From Hyalella azteca (taxonomy: Eukaryota > Arthropoda > Malacostraca > Amphipoda > Hyalellidae): DNA of 64,000 bases. The notes beneath the pieces were generated by a model. It made no database searches and was not told the DNA's origin. It worked only from the letters and a program-made list of their open reading frames with translations. Positions 1 to 13,300 of this stretch are shown piece after piece (positions within the stretch are counted from its first letter, which is position 1; each line of letters begins with the position of its first letter). The translations under genes and the position numbers were made by a program. Where the stretch lies: assembly GCF_000764305.2 (NCBI RefSeq), contig NW_025936167.1, forward strand, positions 1-64,000, in the 5' to 3' direction.

Positions 1-179
1 CAGCAGAGTTTGGTGCAGAGCGCCCCCACTGTGGTGTACAGCGCCCCTGACGGACGACCTACCACAGCTGTGCCTTTATTTGCATCGTCCAAAACTGCTC
101 CCGCACCTCCGCCAACCTCTTCGTCAGGAGCCTCTGACCGTCGTGCCTCTGGCAACACCCTAAGCAATAGTCTGACTAG
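1..179 (+). CDS. Partial exon, Ser/Thr/Pro/Ala-rich; possible N-terminal exon of the EAAT gene
   Basis: The reading frame is open from base 1 to a donor of the form ACTAG|GTGCGT at 179/180. The roughly 59 residues are rich in Ser, Thr, Ala and Pro with no recognised domain. The exon ends with two bases of a codon (AG). The next exon, at 1222, begins with one base before its coding frame, so the two would join in phase, giving a Ser and running on to the transporter ATG. Phase agreement has a one-in-three chance, so membership in the EAAT gene is only an inference. It could equally be the end of an unrelated upstream gene. Confidence 0.45.
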
Positions 180-796
180 GTGCGTACGTGTTTTGGCCTT
201 GCAATTCAAGGCAATAGATAATTCTATAGAGTGAAAAGCTGAGGAAATACATAGCTGAGGAAATTCCATTAACATTTAATGTTAATGGAATTTCGTAAGT
301 GTATACGAAATTCCACACACGGGGTTTTAATGGAATTTCGTAGAATGAGTTTTCTTGGAAGGCAATAAGAATTTTCTAGCACTCAAAGAAATGAGTGAGA
401 TTTAATCCAAATAGCAAAGCATTTTTTGCCCTCATTGGGTCATCCTGCTCAGTGTTTCCCGTGTGTAACAGTGCTGTGTCTATCCTGTGTTCATGCTGTG
501 GCTAAGAAATGGTGTAACCATTTGGACAATATATCCCACAGGTTTGTTTTCCTGACTTAGGCAATGCCTTTTGCATTGGAATATTTATATAAGTTGTAAT
601 TTCAGAAGTCACATGATGAGAATGTTTATTGAGTTCTAAAAGAACTGATGCCACACTCGTACCGCTAGTAGAATCGGCAAGCTTGCAGGACATTACGAGC
701 TCTATATTTTATAGGGCGGATTGGTTTAGTGCCAACGCGAATTGTTTATTTTGAGCCAAATTTTCTAATGTATAAATGTTTTTATTCTTTCTGATT

Positions 797-1200
797 TCAA
801 AGAAAATGTATGTTTAAAAAAATGTATGCTTCAAACAAAATTTTTGTTACAAAGAAAATTTTTGTTTCATAGAAAATTTTTATTTCAAAGAAATTTTGCG
901 TTTCAAAGAAAATTTTTGTTCCAAAGAAAATTTTTATTAGAAATAAAATTTTTGGTACAAAGAAAATTTTTGTTTTAAATAAAATTTTTGTTTCAAAGAA
1001 AATTTGCATTTCAAAGAAAATTTTTGTTTCAAAAAATATTTGCGTTTCAAAAAAAATTTTTGTTCCAAAGAAAAGTTTCAGAGAAAATTTTTGTTTCAAA
1101 GAAATTTTTGATTCGAAGAAACCTTATGTTTTAAGGAAAATTTTTGTTCCAAAGAAATTTTTGATTCAAAGAAAATTTGTGTTTCACAACAAACTTTAAT
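797..1200. repeat. AT-rich degenerate minisatellite
   Basis: About twenty imperfect copies of an 18-bp unit of the type CAAAGAAAATTTTTGTTT lie just upstream of the first EAAT exon. The apparent minus-strand reading frame here is a by-product of the 18-bp period. Confidence 0.85.
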
Positions 1201-1221
1201 TAAATATTAGTTTATTTTCAG

Positions 1222-1348
1222 CGTGCAGTTAGCGAGCGGCGCGATGGGCCGGCCGACGCTGCAAGGAGTGAAGGAATTCTTCAGGAGCAACCTGCTCCCC
1301 TTCCTGACCATCTCGGGGGTCGTGGGGGGCGTGGTGCTGGGGCTTACT
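1222..1348 (+). CDS. Eaat: EAAT exon: N-terminus and TM1
   Basis: The acceptor TTTTCAG is followed by an open frame with an ATG at 1244 ([20 protein letters not shown]), then the hydrophobic [13 protein letters not shown], which matches TM1 of the family. The frame is also open upstream of the ATG for all 22 bases of the exon, so translation could begin in an earlier exon. The exon is cut by an N at 1349 and a tandem repeat follows directly. Confidence 0.88.
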
Positions 1349-4300
1349 NAGGTACTCTAAGGAACTCTATTGCAGGTACTCTAAGGTACTCTATTGCATG
1401 TACTCTAAGGTACTCTATTGCAGGTACTCTAAGGTACTCTTGTGCAGGTACTCTAAGGAACTCTACTGCAGGTACTCTAAGGTACTCTATTGCAGGTACT
1501 CTAAGGTACTCTATTGCAGGTACTCTAAGGTACTCTTGTGCAGGTACTCTAAGGAACTCTATTGCAGGTACTCTAAAGTACTCTATTGCAGGTACTCTAT
1601 TGAAGGTAGTCAAAGGTACTCTATTACAGGTACTCTAATGTACTCTATTTCAGGTACTCTAATGTACTCTATTACAGGTACTCTATTGCAGGTACTCTAA
1701 GGTTTATAATGTATATGTATTACAGAGACTCTAAGGTACTCTATTGCAGGTACTCTAAGGTACTCTATTGCAGGTACTCTAAGGTACTCTATTGCAGGTA
1801 CTCTAAGGTACTCTATGGCAGGTACTCTAAGGTACTCTATTACAGGTACTCACGCGAGGGCTCATGGACCAAGCGCGAGATTATGTACGTCGGCTACCCC
1901 GGCGAGATACCAGCCATACCTCGGGTCAGGTCCCAGCCATACCTCGGGTCAGGTCCCAGCCATACATCGGGTCAGGTCCCAGTAATATCTCGGGTCATGT
2001 CCCAGTAATACATCGAATCATGTCCCAGAAATACATCGGGTCAGGTCCTAGTAGTGAAGGACTTGACACACACGAAGGGCCCGGGACAGTTACCTTGGGT
2101 CAGGTCCCAGTAGTGGTAGGATTTGACACACACGAAGGGCCCGGGACAGTTACCTTGGGTCAGGTCCCAGTAGTGGTAGGACTTGACACACACGAAGGGC
2201 CCGGGACAGTCCCGCCAGAAGTCCTGCCGCGTGGTGTGGGGCGCCGCGAAATCTTCGCAGGATCGCCCGTTCGGCGCCCCCGTGCCGCACTCGTAGCACC
2301 ACAGCGCACCTGCAACATGCTAAATGTGTTGAATATGTTGAAAATATCTTAAATATGTCATATGTGTTTAATATGTTATAGACGTTAAATATGTTATATA
2401 TGTTATGTATGTTAAATATGTTGAAAATGTTGGCTGTGCTGATCATATTGAACATGTTGACTGTGCTGACTATGTGGACCATGTTGCCACGTGGAGCATT
2501 TGTACCACGTTAGCTGTGTTGATCATGCAGACTAAGTTGACAATTATGACCATACTGACAATAATTATGACTGTGTAGATCATGCTTACTTGTGACTACG
2601 TTGACAATTTAAATGTGTTTACTATATGGAAAATGTTAATTAAGTGGACCATGTTAACTATGATGAACCTCGTTGATTAGTTGACTCTGTTGACCACGTT
2701 GTGTAAGTGTATTGTCCACCCTGGTAGTGGCAAGTTGGGAAGAAAGTAGATGATTGTTGGTAACATTTTTGATAGATTATACTTAGTTGTTCACTCCGTT
2801 GAATATATTTATCTTATCTATAACTATACCGTAAGAGGGTTTATATATTATATTAACTCTATACATTGATCCTAAGCACTTCAATGCTGAACTAACAAGA
2901 CAAATATTTAATGGAGCATAAACGATACAGAACATTTCTCTGTGAAATACAGAAGTTAGCGGATAAATCTTGAACATTTTATATGTAACATGGAGCGATA
3001 ACAGTCTTATTTCCTTAACACATTCAAGTCTCACCAGTCATGTGAAGGCAGCTACATAAAATCCCGAGGATGAAGAACATCGCTCGCCTCTGCGCAGTAG
3101 AATGTCTGATGTAGAACGAGGTTCTTAGACTTGGTCAGGTTAGGTTAAGTCAGGTTAGGTTAGGTTCGGTTAGTTTAGGTTTGGTTCTTTACAGTCAACA
3201 CTTGGTGGCATGCCTGCTGCTCTAATTTAAGATTTAATTATCACAGCCAAAATTCGTAATTCATCAAGGTTCCTTATTTCATCGCTCTGTGAACTTTGCC
3301 GAATTTCCTGTTATATCAATCGTCTAAAAATCTTGCATCATCACTGAACGGCAAAATAAAACTCGATATTAACTCACGATTTGATTGGCATTAACTTTGC
3401 TCCAAAATACCTATTTTTTAGCTTAGTCTGAATATCAAGTAAATTTTCACAGATCTTGTAACACTGTGCCAGGCATCACAGTTCATGTCACACTGTGCCA
3501 GGCATCACAGCTCATGTCACACTGTGCCAGGCATCACCTGTCTCTTATACACATCTAGATGTGTATAAGAGACAGTGTGAGTGGTACGACGTGTGAGTGG
3601 TACGACGTGTGAGTGGTACGACGTGTGAGTGGTGCGACGTGTGAGTGGTGCGACGTGTGAGTGGTGCGACGTGTAAGGCCTTATCATGGTCGTAAAATTA
3701 ACAACTTATCTCTTGTCTCTTGTTCGCTGAATGGAGGCATCACAGCTCGAGGCGCCCCATCTCACCTCTTGTAACGGACGTTTTTATTGTGGCATAACCG
3801 AACCTTCCTATCTTATCACGATGTCGCGTATAAAAATCATATAACTCTTAGCTTATAAACTTCAAATGTGTTCTAGCTCATCAACTTGACGCGTGAGCAT
3901 ACTACGCATGTCGCTCTACAGTCTAATGCGCATTAGTTTACTGCGCATGTCGTCTACTGCAGACCCTCACTTTGCTAGCAGCGCTGCAGTAACTACCACA
4001 ATTGTCGCTGCACTACCGCTGAACGGCCCTCAGCAACTCCTTAAGCAATAAAACCCCACGTAATAATACCTAACATCAACACCCAAGAGACCTGTTCTAA
4101 TAATAATACCCGAGCCCAGCACCCCATCTTCAGAACTCTTTAAAGCAACACTCCCACCATCAACACCCAGCACTAGATGGCCAACTTAAGCCATGTTGTC
4201 TTAGATTGGAAAGGTCAGCTTCCTCCATGTACTGTACCAACCTGCAGCCAATCACTTTTTAAAACACTTTATTTAAATGCGATATTAATATAACTACTCG

Positions 4301-7300
4301 AAATTAATGACATGTCTCTTGCATCCTCTTTGTAGTGGAGTTAACAGCCCAAACTAGATGGAACTAGAAACGTTTCCTTCTCTCATCATGTTTTCCAAAG
4401 CGAAGTCAGTGAGACATTCTGTTCACCGACACATTTTTCAACAACACCGCTAAGACTCCATCTGGCTCAGGAACCGAACGATACTCCTCTCTAGATCCGA
4501 TGTTTCAAACTTGATGCTCATCAGTACCCGCTCCCTGGATGTTCCTGAAAGGCTTACATCTCTTTTTCTGGTTTGGGTATCGAGTATTTCTGAACCCTTA
4601 GTCAAATTTCATTACTAGCAGTTCGCACATGCCTATAGTTCGTCTCCAAAGAGGAAGTCATTTTCAGAGGCCCACTTTGGCCCTGATTTTGGCTTTAGAC
4701 TGGGCAAATTTGTAGAAATATTTGTGATTTTCCCGAATGGCACTCACCACNCTACATGACGACGACGGTGAGCGCCGTGGTGCTCGGCATCATCCTGGTG
4801 GTGTCCATCCGCCCCGGCGCGGGGGGCGAGGAGGGCATCAAGAAGGCCGGCTCCCCCAACGAGGCCAACACCCCCGACCTCCTCATGGACCTCGTCAGGT
4901 ACTCCACTAAATACTTGGGCACTCAAAGCTTAACTAAATACTAAAGGCTTCGTACCTCGTTGCCTGACAAATTCACGCTTGGCTCACACTCTGACTCTTC
5001 AAAGTTCTTCAAAGTTTATTTTCACGCGTATCTTGTCAAAATCATCAGAACTGGCGGCGGTTTGGCCGTTGCGAGGTTTGTATCCACAGGTCAGCTTCTA
5101 AAATCCTCCGCCTAAACTTTAAATACGATCATTTTCAATAACATTTTATTTTTCACTTCTATTTGGATCATTAATTTGCGTACATTGAATATAATGCTTA
5201 TGCTTTATAATAATTTCGGAGCATTTTAGTTTGCTCGGAATTCACTTCCATCGAATTATTATGAATTTGCTTGACATTTTGTTCGATTTTAAATGTTCGT
5301 TCTTTAAGGCTATCCTTGATCTCCGCTGACCAAATCCGTTGAAGGTGTGATAGGATCTAGAACAATCATGTAGATTGTTGCCGCTCTAACATTTCTACAT
5401 AGATTTTATTTCTTCACTAAATTATCAACGAAGATTGCTGCCTTGAAATTCCTTTTATTATCTTCATCTACTCATTTTTCCTATAAATTTAATCACTGGT
5501 AAAATTGCAAATATTGACCAAAAGTTTCATGTAAAGGTACGGTTTTGGTGCAGCATTTGTCTGCCATTCTGAGCTTGGAACTTCTGGCAGTAAACCGAGA
5601 TGCCGAAGCTTTTTACTTCACTCACGAGTTATATATTCGCATGAATAAGATCATTCATAAGCGCCGCTATTACATAATATTTATTGCAAGTTACTTCAAG
5701 TGTTACTCGGTCGTGCTACTGAGTTTGTTTTGAGAAGCTGCTTACCGTACAGACTTGATTATGAGTAATAAACTCGTGCGCCTGAATCGCTCGCTTGTGT
5801 TTTAATTGCTCCATTTTTAAACATTCGCAGAACTTTTAAAATGAATTTTTTTCTGTCTTTCTGATATATTTTTTCTGCTCAATAAGAGGCAAATGTTACT
5901 CTTTAAATGCACGACTAAGCATTGGTATACAGAGCGCACTTATAGCGTAGCTAGCCTTTCAACTGTTGTACTTTACTAGTCATCAGTTAAAACCTGTTAC
6001 TAATCGGTATAACTTATTAGTTGAGCGCACATGTAATTTAGCTAGACTAGACAAGGCTAGGTATATTAAACTAGATGTCAGGATCAACCTGTTACTGGTC
6101 GTAACAGGTTGATCCTAAATCTAGTTACAAGGTTACTGGTCGTAACCTTGTTCAATGCCCACCTGCAATTCTAGTGGCCGCCAGTAGAAACAAGTTACTA
6201 TTGGCCGCCAGTAGAAACAAGTTACTAGTGGCCGCCAGTAGAATCAAGTTACTAGTGGCCGCCAGTAGAAACATGGTCGCTTGCCACTCCATTTTATGCA
6301 CGGCTCGCGTCGCACATACAGCACGAATACTTCATATATTTCTTCTGCACTATTCCGACCTCAGCTTATGGCCTGAATTTTTAGATTTTATTGCGGATTT
6401 ATTTCCTAATTTTTGACTTTCATTTGCAGGAACATCTTCCCCCCAAACCTCATCCAAGCCTGCTTCCAGAATGTAAGTTTTTATGTTGCGCGTCTCGTTT
6501 TTTTATTTCAATAACAAAACTTCTCATAATTGCTACCACGAACAACACGGCACCTCGAACAACACGGCACCACGAACAACACGGCGCCACGAACAACACG
6601 GCACCACGAACAACACGGCACCACGAACAACACGGCACCACAAACAACACGGCTCAATGAACAACCCACCCCGAAAATTACCTATACCTTATCATTTAAT
6701 ATGAAATGAAGCGCCGTCGATGTTATTCATGCCTTGAGATCTAAAGGCAATAGTCACCGTCGATATAAAAGTGTTAAGTGAAAACATTTGTCGGCCGCTC
6801 CGTCCCGCCATGCTAATTGTTTTATGGAAACTTGGCATGCAGCTTAGCTTCATTTTTTCCTAATTATGTTCAGAAAGTATGCCCTTAATTTTTATCTTCC
6901 TGTGTCTTTCTATTTACGTTAAAATTCTCTCGCTAATCATAGCAATTATCAGTACAGCAATTGTTTTACAAGGACAATATTTGTATGTGTTTGATATTTG
7001 AGACTTATCCGGCGGAAATTGAAATCGTCCCAACCATTGAACAGTTATCTTCAACAATGTTTATTATTATATTAGAGGCTTTGAGGCAAGCATTATTCTC
7101 TTTCTGTCATAACTGCAGTCAGCTGCAATAATGAGTTGCTGTCGCATTTCATTCAAGCAGAGACTTGACACTTTTCGCCGCATTCAAGTAACATTTTCGG
7201 CAAAGTGCAGAGTGAAGTTAATATGTTCGCAAGCAGCATGGAGTGCAAAGTGGCAACTTCAAAATTTATAAATTGCTTAGGGATAAGTTTTAACAGTTTT

Positions 7301-10300
7301 CTTAGTCAAAGATATGCCAAAAAATGAATATTGACCGTTTCTTATGCCTCAGAGCTGCCGACAGAGAGGTAGTGAAAGTTTTTCTTGTCACAAATTGGTC
7401 AGATAATAGCAGTTCCTCATGCCACAAATGCACCTCTAACTACCGCAAGTGTGTAGGAAAAGTTTTATCAGTTCCTATCGTAACAAATGCGCAGAAAGAA
7501 GAATTTTAACATTTCATCTTCTCGTTGACGTGCCAAAATTTGAATATTGGCAGTGATTGTGGCGCAGAGGTGCCGTGGGGTGAGTATTGACCGTTTATCA
7601 TGTCCGAAAGGGGTAATATATAAATATTGACTGATTATTGAGCGGCAAAGGTGCGAGCGAGAAGTATTAGTAGTTTACTCTGCTGACGGTTCGGAAAGTT
7701 GTACTTGAATAGTTCTTAATACCACATATGTACCGAAGAAGTAGTACTAATAGTCTCATGATCTGTAAAACTGCATCGGGAAAGTAATATCATCCTCTTG
7801 TACCGCAGTCGTGCCGAAGGAGGAGTACGACATCTCCGGGTCCTACCGTGACGGCATGAACATCATGGGACTCGTGTCTTTTGCCACGATGCTCGGCGTG
7901 TCTCTGTCGGTGCTGGGACCGAAGGGCAAGCCTCTGCTGGACATGTTCACCGCGTTGTCAGACGCCACCATGATNTGATTGGACTTCTAAGTAAAGTCTT
8001 GCGTCGTGGCAGACCTAATGGTTGATTGGACTTCGAAGTAAAGTCTGGCGTCGTGGCAGATCTAATGGTTGATTGGACTTCTAAGTAAAGTCTTGCGTCG
8101 TGGCAGACCTAATGGTTGATTGGACTTCGAAGTAAAGTCTGCCGTCGTGGCAGATCTAATGGATGATTGGACTTCTAAGTAAAGTCTGGCGTCGTGGCAA
8201 ATCTAATGGTTGATTGAACTTCTAACTATAGTCTGGCGTCGTGGCAGATCTAATGGATGATTGGACTTCTAAGTAAAGTCTGCCGTCGTGGCAGATCTAA
8301 TGGTTGGTTGGACTTCTAAGTATAGTCTGGCGTCGTGGCAGACCTAATGGTTGATTGGACTTCTAAGTATAGTCTGGCGTCGTGGCAGATCTAATGGTTG
8401 GTTGGACTTCTAACTATAGTCTGGCGTCGTGGCAGATCACCAGCCATACCTCGGGTCAGGTCCCAGCCATACCTCGGGTCAGGTCCCAGCCATACATCGG
8501 GTCAGGTCCCAGTAATATCTCGGGTCATGTCCCAGTAATACATCGAATCATGTCCCAGAAATACATCGGGTCAGGTCCTAGTAGTGAAGGACTTGACACA
8601 CACGAAGGGCCCGGGACAGTTACCTTGGGTCAGGTCCCAGTAGTGGTAGGATTTGACACACACGAAGGGCCCGGGACAGTTACCTTGGGTCAGGTCCCAG
8701 TAGTGGTAGGACTTGACACACACGAAGGGCCCGGGACAGTCCCGCCAGAAGTCCTGCCGCGTGGTGTGGGGCGCCGCGAAATCTTCGCAGGATCGCCCGT
8801 TCGGCGCCCCCGTGCCGCACTCGTAGCACCACAGCGCACCTGCAACATGCTAAATGTGTTGAATATGTTGAAAATATCTTAAATATGTCATATGTGTTTA
8901 ATATGTTATAGACGTTAAATATGTTATATATGTTATGTATGTTAAATATGTTGAAAATGTTGGCTGTGCTGATCATATTGAACATGTTGACTGTGCTGAC
9001 TATGTGGACCATGTTGCCACGTGGAGCATTTGTACCACGTTAGCTGTGTTGATCATGCAGACTAAGTTGACAATTATGACCATACTGACAATAATTATGA
9101 CTGTGTAGATCATGCTTACTTGTGACTACGTTGACAATTTTAAATGTGTTTACTATATGGAAAATGTTAATTCAGTGGACCATGTTGACTTTGATGAACC
9201 TCGTTGATTAGTTGACTATGTTGAGCATGAAGGTAGTGGCAATTGTCCATCCTGGTAGTGGCAAGTTGGGAGGAAAGTAGATGATCGTTGGTAACATTTT
9301 TGATAGATTATACTTAGTTGTTCACTCTGTTGACTATATTTATCTTATCTATAACCATACCGTAAGAGGGTTTTTATGTTATATTAACTCTATACATTGA
9401 TCCTAAGCACTTCAATGCTGAACTAACAAGACAAATATTTAATGGAGCATAAACGATACAGAACATTTCTCTGTGAAATACAGAAGTTAGCACATCAATC
9501 TTGAACATTTTATATCTAACATACAACGCTGACAATCTTACAGAGAGGAAAATAAGTATTTAGTCAGTCACCAATTGTGCAAATTCTCCCGCATAAAAAG
9601 ATGAGAGGCCTGTAATTGACATTATAGGTAGACCTCAACTATATGAGAAAAAATATGCAAAAATGAAAAAATCATTTGTTACACTTTTAAAGAATTTATT
9701 TGCAAATAATGATGGAAAATAACTTTTTGGTCACCTACAAACAAGCAAGATTTCTGGCTGTTACAGACCTGTAACTTCTTTTTTTAAGAGACTTCACTTT
9801 CCCCCACTCATTACCTCTATTATTGGAACTTGTTTGAAGTCGTTAACAGTATAAAAGACACCTGCCCACAATCTCAAACAGCCACACTCGAAACTCCACT
9901 ATGGTGAAGACGAAAGAGTTGTAGGAGGACACCAGAAACCGAATTATAGACCTGCACCAGGCTGGGTAGACCGAATCTGCCATATGCGAGCAGCTTGATA
10001 TGAAGAAATCTATTGTGGGAGCAATAATCAGAAAATGGAAGACCTACAAAACCACTACTAATCTCACTCGATCTGAGGCTCCACGCAAGATCTCACAGCT
10101 CGTGGGATCAAAACGATCACAAGAACGGTGAGGAAAAATCCCAGAACCACAAAGGGGATCTAATGAATAACCTGCAGAAAGCTGGGACCAACGTTACAAA
10201 AGCTACCATCAGTAACACACTACGACGCCAGGGACTAAGATCTTGCTGTGCCGGATGAGTCCTCTTGCTCAAGCCAGTCAATATCCAGGCACATCTTAAA

Positions 10301-13300
10301 TTTGCTAGAGAGCAGTTGGATGTTCCAGAAGAGTATTGGGAGAATGCCATATGATCAGATGGAACCAAAGCAGATGTTTGGTAAAAACCCAACTCGTCGT
10401 CTTTTGAGGGAAGTGAATGCGGAGTTGCATCCATAGAACACCATACCAGCTGTGAAGAATGAGGGTGGCAACATCATGCTTTGGGGCTGTTTCTCTGCAA
10501 AGGGACCAGGACGGCTGGTCCGTGTACATGAAGAATGAATGACAGAGTGGCTTCTTAAGAAAAATTTTAAAGACCTGGAACGGCCTAGCTAGTCTCCCGA
10601 TCTCAACCCCATCGAAAACCTTTAGAATAGAATAGAATAGAAGTGTCGGCGTTGAAGAAATAGGCCCATGGCCTATTGCCGATTCTTGAACTTTTCGTGA
10701 CTTGATTCACAAGGGATCCGGCCTTTGGAACCCGATCTTTCCATAGCTGACGATTGATTGAGATAGCTGCTGGACTTATTGCCTGCTCCGTAATTTGCTA
10801 GGCATTTTAAGACTGAACATATGCTCCTGCATAGTTCGTCTAGTCTGTTTTTGAAGATGTTCATACTCGGAGCTTCAACGATGCTATCAGGGAGGCTGTT
10901 CCACATGTCGGTGACTCGAAGCGAGAAGAAATGTTGTCGCATGGATGTGTTCCAACGCTGTTTTTTTAGTTTATAGCCGTGGCCCCTGGTGTTGGTTCTT
11001 GTTTCAAATTCTAGTAATCCTTCTGGGACCTTGTATAAGCCATTAGTATATTTGTATACTTCAATGAGGTCCCCACGCAGACGTCGATAATGGAGGCTTG
11101 GAAGCTTCATAATCTTTAATCTTTCCTCATAGGACTTGCCTTTCAAGCCCGGAACTATCCTTGTTGCGCGTCTTTGAACACTCTCTACTAAATTTTTGTC
11201 CTTTTCAAATTTCGGTGACCACACGACGTTTCCAAACTCCAGGTTCGGGCGCACGACAGCAACAAACAACTGCTTCATCGTTTCTAAATCTAGGAACTCG
11301 AAAGAGCGTCTGATCAGTCCAAGTCGTTGATTGGCTTAATTAACTTGACCTTCAATATGCTTGGAAAATTTCAACTCATTTTCGATATTAACTCCTAAAT
11401 CCTTTTCCGTTGTCGACTTCGACATCATCACTCTGTCGTTGCAGCCGTGTCTTCTCATACTGTAATCTTGCTGTTCATTATTCTTGCCAAGGTGGATAAC
11501 TTTACATTTGTCAGCGTTAAAACGCAGCTGCCACTTATCAGCCCAGTCAACCAGCCTGTCAAGATTACCTTGCAACTGTACTTTTTGCGACGTATTCTTC
11601 ACCATATTATAAATTTTTGTGTCGTCAGCATACATCGAGCAAACGCTAGACACAGCTTCTGGCAGATCGTTTTTAAACGCAACGAATAGAATAGGCCCGA
11701 GAACGCTTCCTTGTGGCACGCCGCTGCGCACTGAAGCCCAGTCTGATACGGACCCATTAATACTGACACGTTGTCGCCTCCCTACTAGAAAATCTCTGAT
11801 CCATTTGAGTACATTACTCTCAATTCCCAAAGACTTCAATTTACGCAACAACCGCTCATGTGGGACACTGTCAAATGCCTTGGCAAAATCGAGGTACACT
11901 GCGTCTACTGGCTCCCTTTCGTCCAGCAGGCGGGTCCATTCGTTCAGAGTCGACAAGAGGTTAGTGGTGCAGGATCTCCCGGCAATAAAGCCATGTTGAC
12001 AGTCTGATAGGAGATTATTAGCAGTCAAATGATCTATCATTCGATCCCTCACAACAGATTCCATTACCTTGCAAACGACACTTGTCAAACTGACAGGGCG
12101 ATAGTTGCCCGGGCAGCTTTTGTCACCTTTTTTGAACAATGGTGTCACTTGAGCTTCTTTCCAGTCAGCCGGCAACATTCCTTCGATCAAAGTTTTTCGA
12201 AAAAGTGACGTCAGAGGGCCGGCTAGGACAGTTGCTAACTCTTTGAGTAATCTGGGGTGGAAGCCGTCTGGTCCACATGACTTGTTTGGATTTACAGCGA
12301 TAAGGCGCTTGAGAACCTCTTCTTCTTGTATTTGAAAGCTTGTTAATTTAGAGCCGACTGGGCGCTCCTCAATAGCTGGAATACTGTTCAAGTCCTCTTC
12401 AGTAAATACGCTACTGAAAAAATGATTAAGTACGTTGGCTTTGCCCTCATCAGAGGATATCTGATGAGTTAGTTGAAAGTCCGTGTTACCCGCCGACAGC
12501 CCCAAAACATCACTGCTCCAGAAGAGATCTGCCTGGAGGAATGGGCAACATACCTGCAACAATGTGTACCAACCTTGTAAAGATTTACAGATAACGTTTG
12601 TCCTCTGTCATTGCCAACAAAGAATATACAACAAAGTATTGAATGAACTGTTGTTGTTGACCAAATACTTATTTTAAACCATTATTTGCAAATAAATTCT
12701 TTGAAAGTCCGATAAAATTATTTTCTCACTTTTTTTTCACATTTTGTCTCTCAAAGTTGAGGTCTACCTATGATGTCAATAAATATTACAGGCCTCTCTC
12801 ATCATTTCAAGTGGGAGAACTTGCACAATTGGTGGCTGACTAAATGCTCATTTTCCCCTCTGTATTTCCTTACCACATTCAAGTCTCACCAATCATGTGC
12901 AAGCAGCTGCATAAAATCCCGAAGATGAAAAACATCGCTTGCATCTTTGCTGTAGAATGTCTGATGTAGAATTAGGTTATTAGAAGTGGATAGGTTAAGT
13001 TATGTTTGGTTCTTTACAGTCAAAATTTGTTGCCGTGCCTGCTGCTCTATTTCAAGAATAATTTTTACAGCTAAAATTCATAATTCATCAATGTTCCTAT
13101 TTCATCGCTCCGTAAACTTTAGCGCATTTCCCTTTTTAAACACCGGTCTAAAAATCTTGCATCATCGCTGAACGGGAAGATAAAACTCGGATATCAACTC
13201 ATAATTTGATTGGCATTGACTTTGCTCCAGAAAACCTATTATATCTAGCTTGGTCTGAATATCAAGTAAATTTTCACAGCTCGTGTCACACTACGTCAGT

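Larger units (their letters stand above)
1910..3537. repeat. Duplicated block, copy 1 (empty site for the Tc1 element)
   Basis: Matches 8440-9540 plus 12865-13330. As read by eye the first ~690 bp (1910-2600 against 8440-9130) are the same, then divergence of several per cent begins. Copy 1 lacks the Tc1 insertion and shows the intact target around 3010 (CAGTCTTATTTCCTTA). Confidence 0.85.
9541..12862 (+). mobile_element. Tc1-like DNA transposon, inactive, interrupted by a LINE
   Basis: Long terminal inverted repeats of about 200 bp: the left end starts CAGAGAGGAAAATAAG, and the right end is its imperfect reverse complement ending CCCCTCTG. The element is flanked by the TA target duplication (9539-9540 and 12863-12864). 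The paralogous block at about 3010 preserves the empty TA site. Inside is a decayed transposase gene. The terminal and coding text closely resembles a Tc1 lineage common in fish genomes, by recollection, which would fit the known horizontal spread of this group. Confidence 0.93.

Noticed and set aside
1344..1613. RVPAIEYL repeat frame on the minus strand and its + strand counterpart
   Set aside because: Minisatellite read-through.
3135..3185. Telomere
   Set aside because: Short degenerate TTAGG tract flanked by ordinary sequence on both sides; at most an internal telomere-like repeat.
10117..10529. Minus-strand frames in the Tc1 region
   Set aside because: Antisense of the broken transposase.
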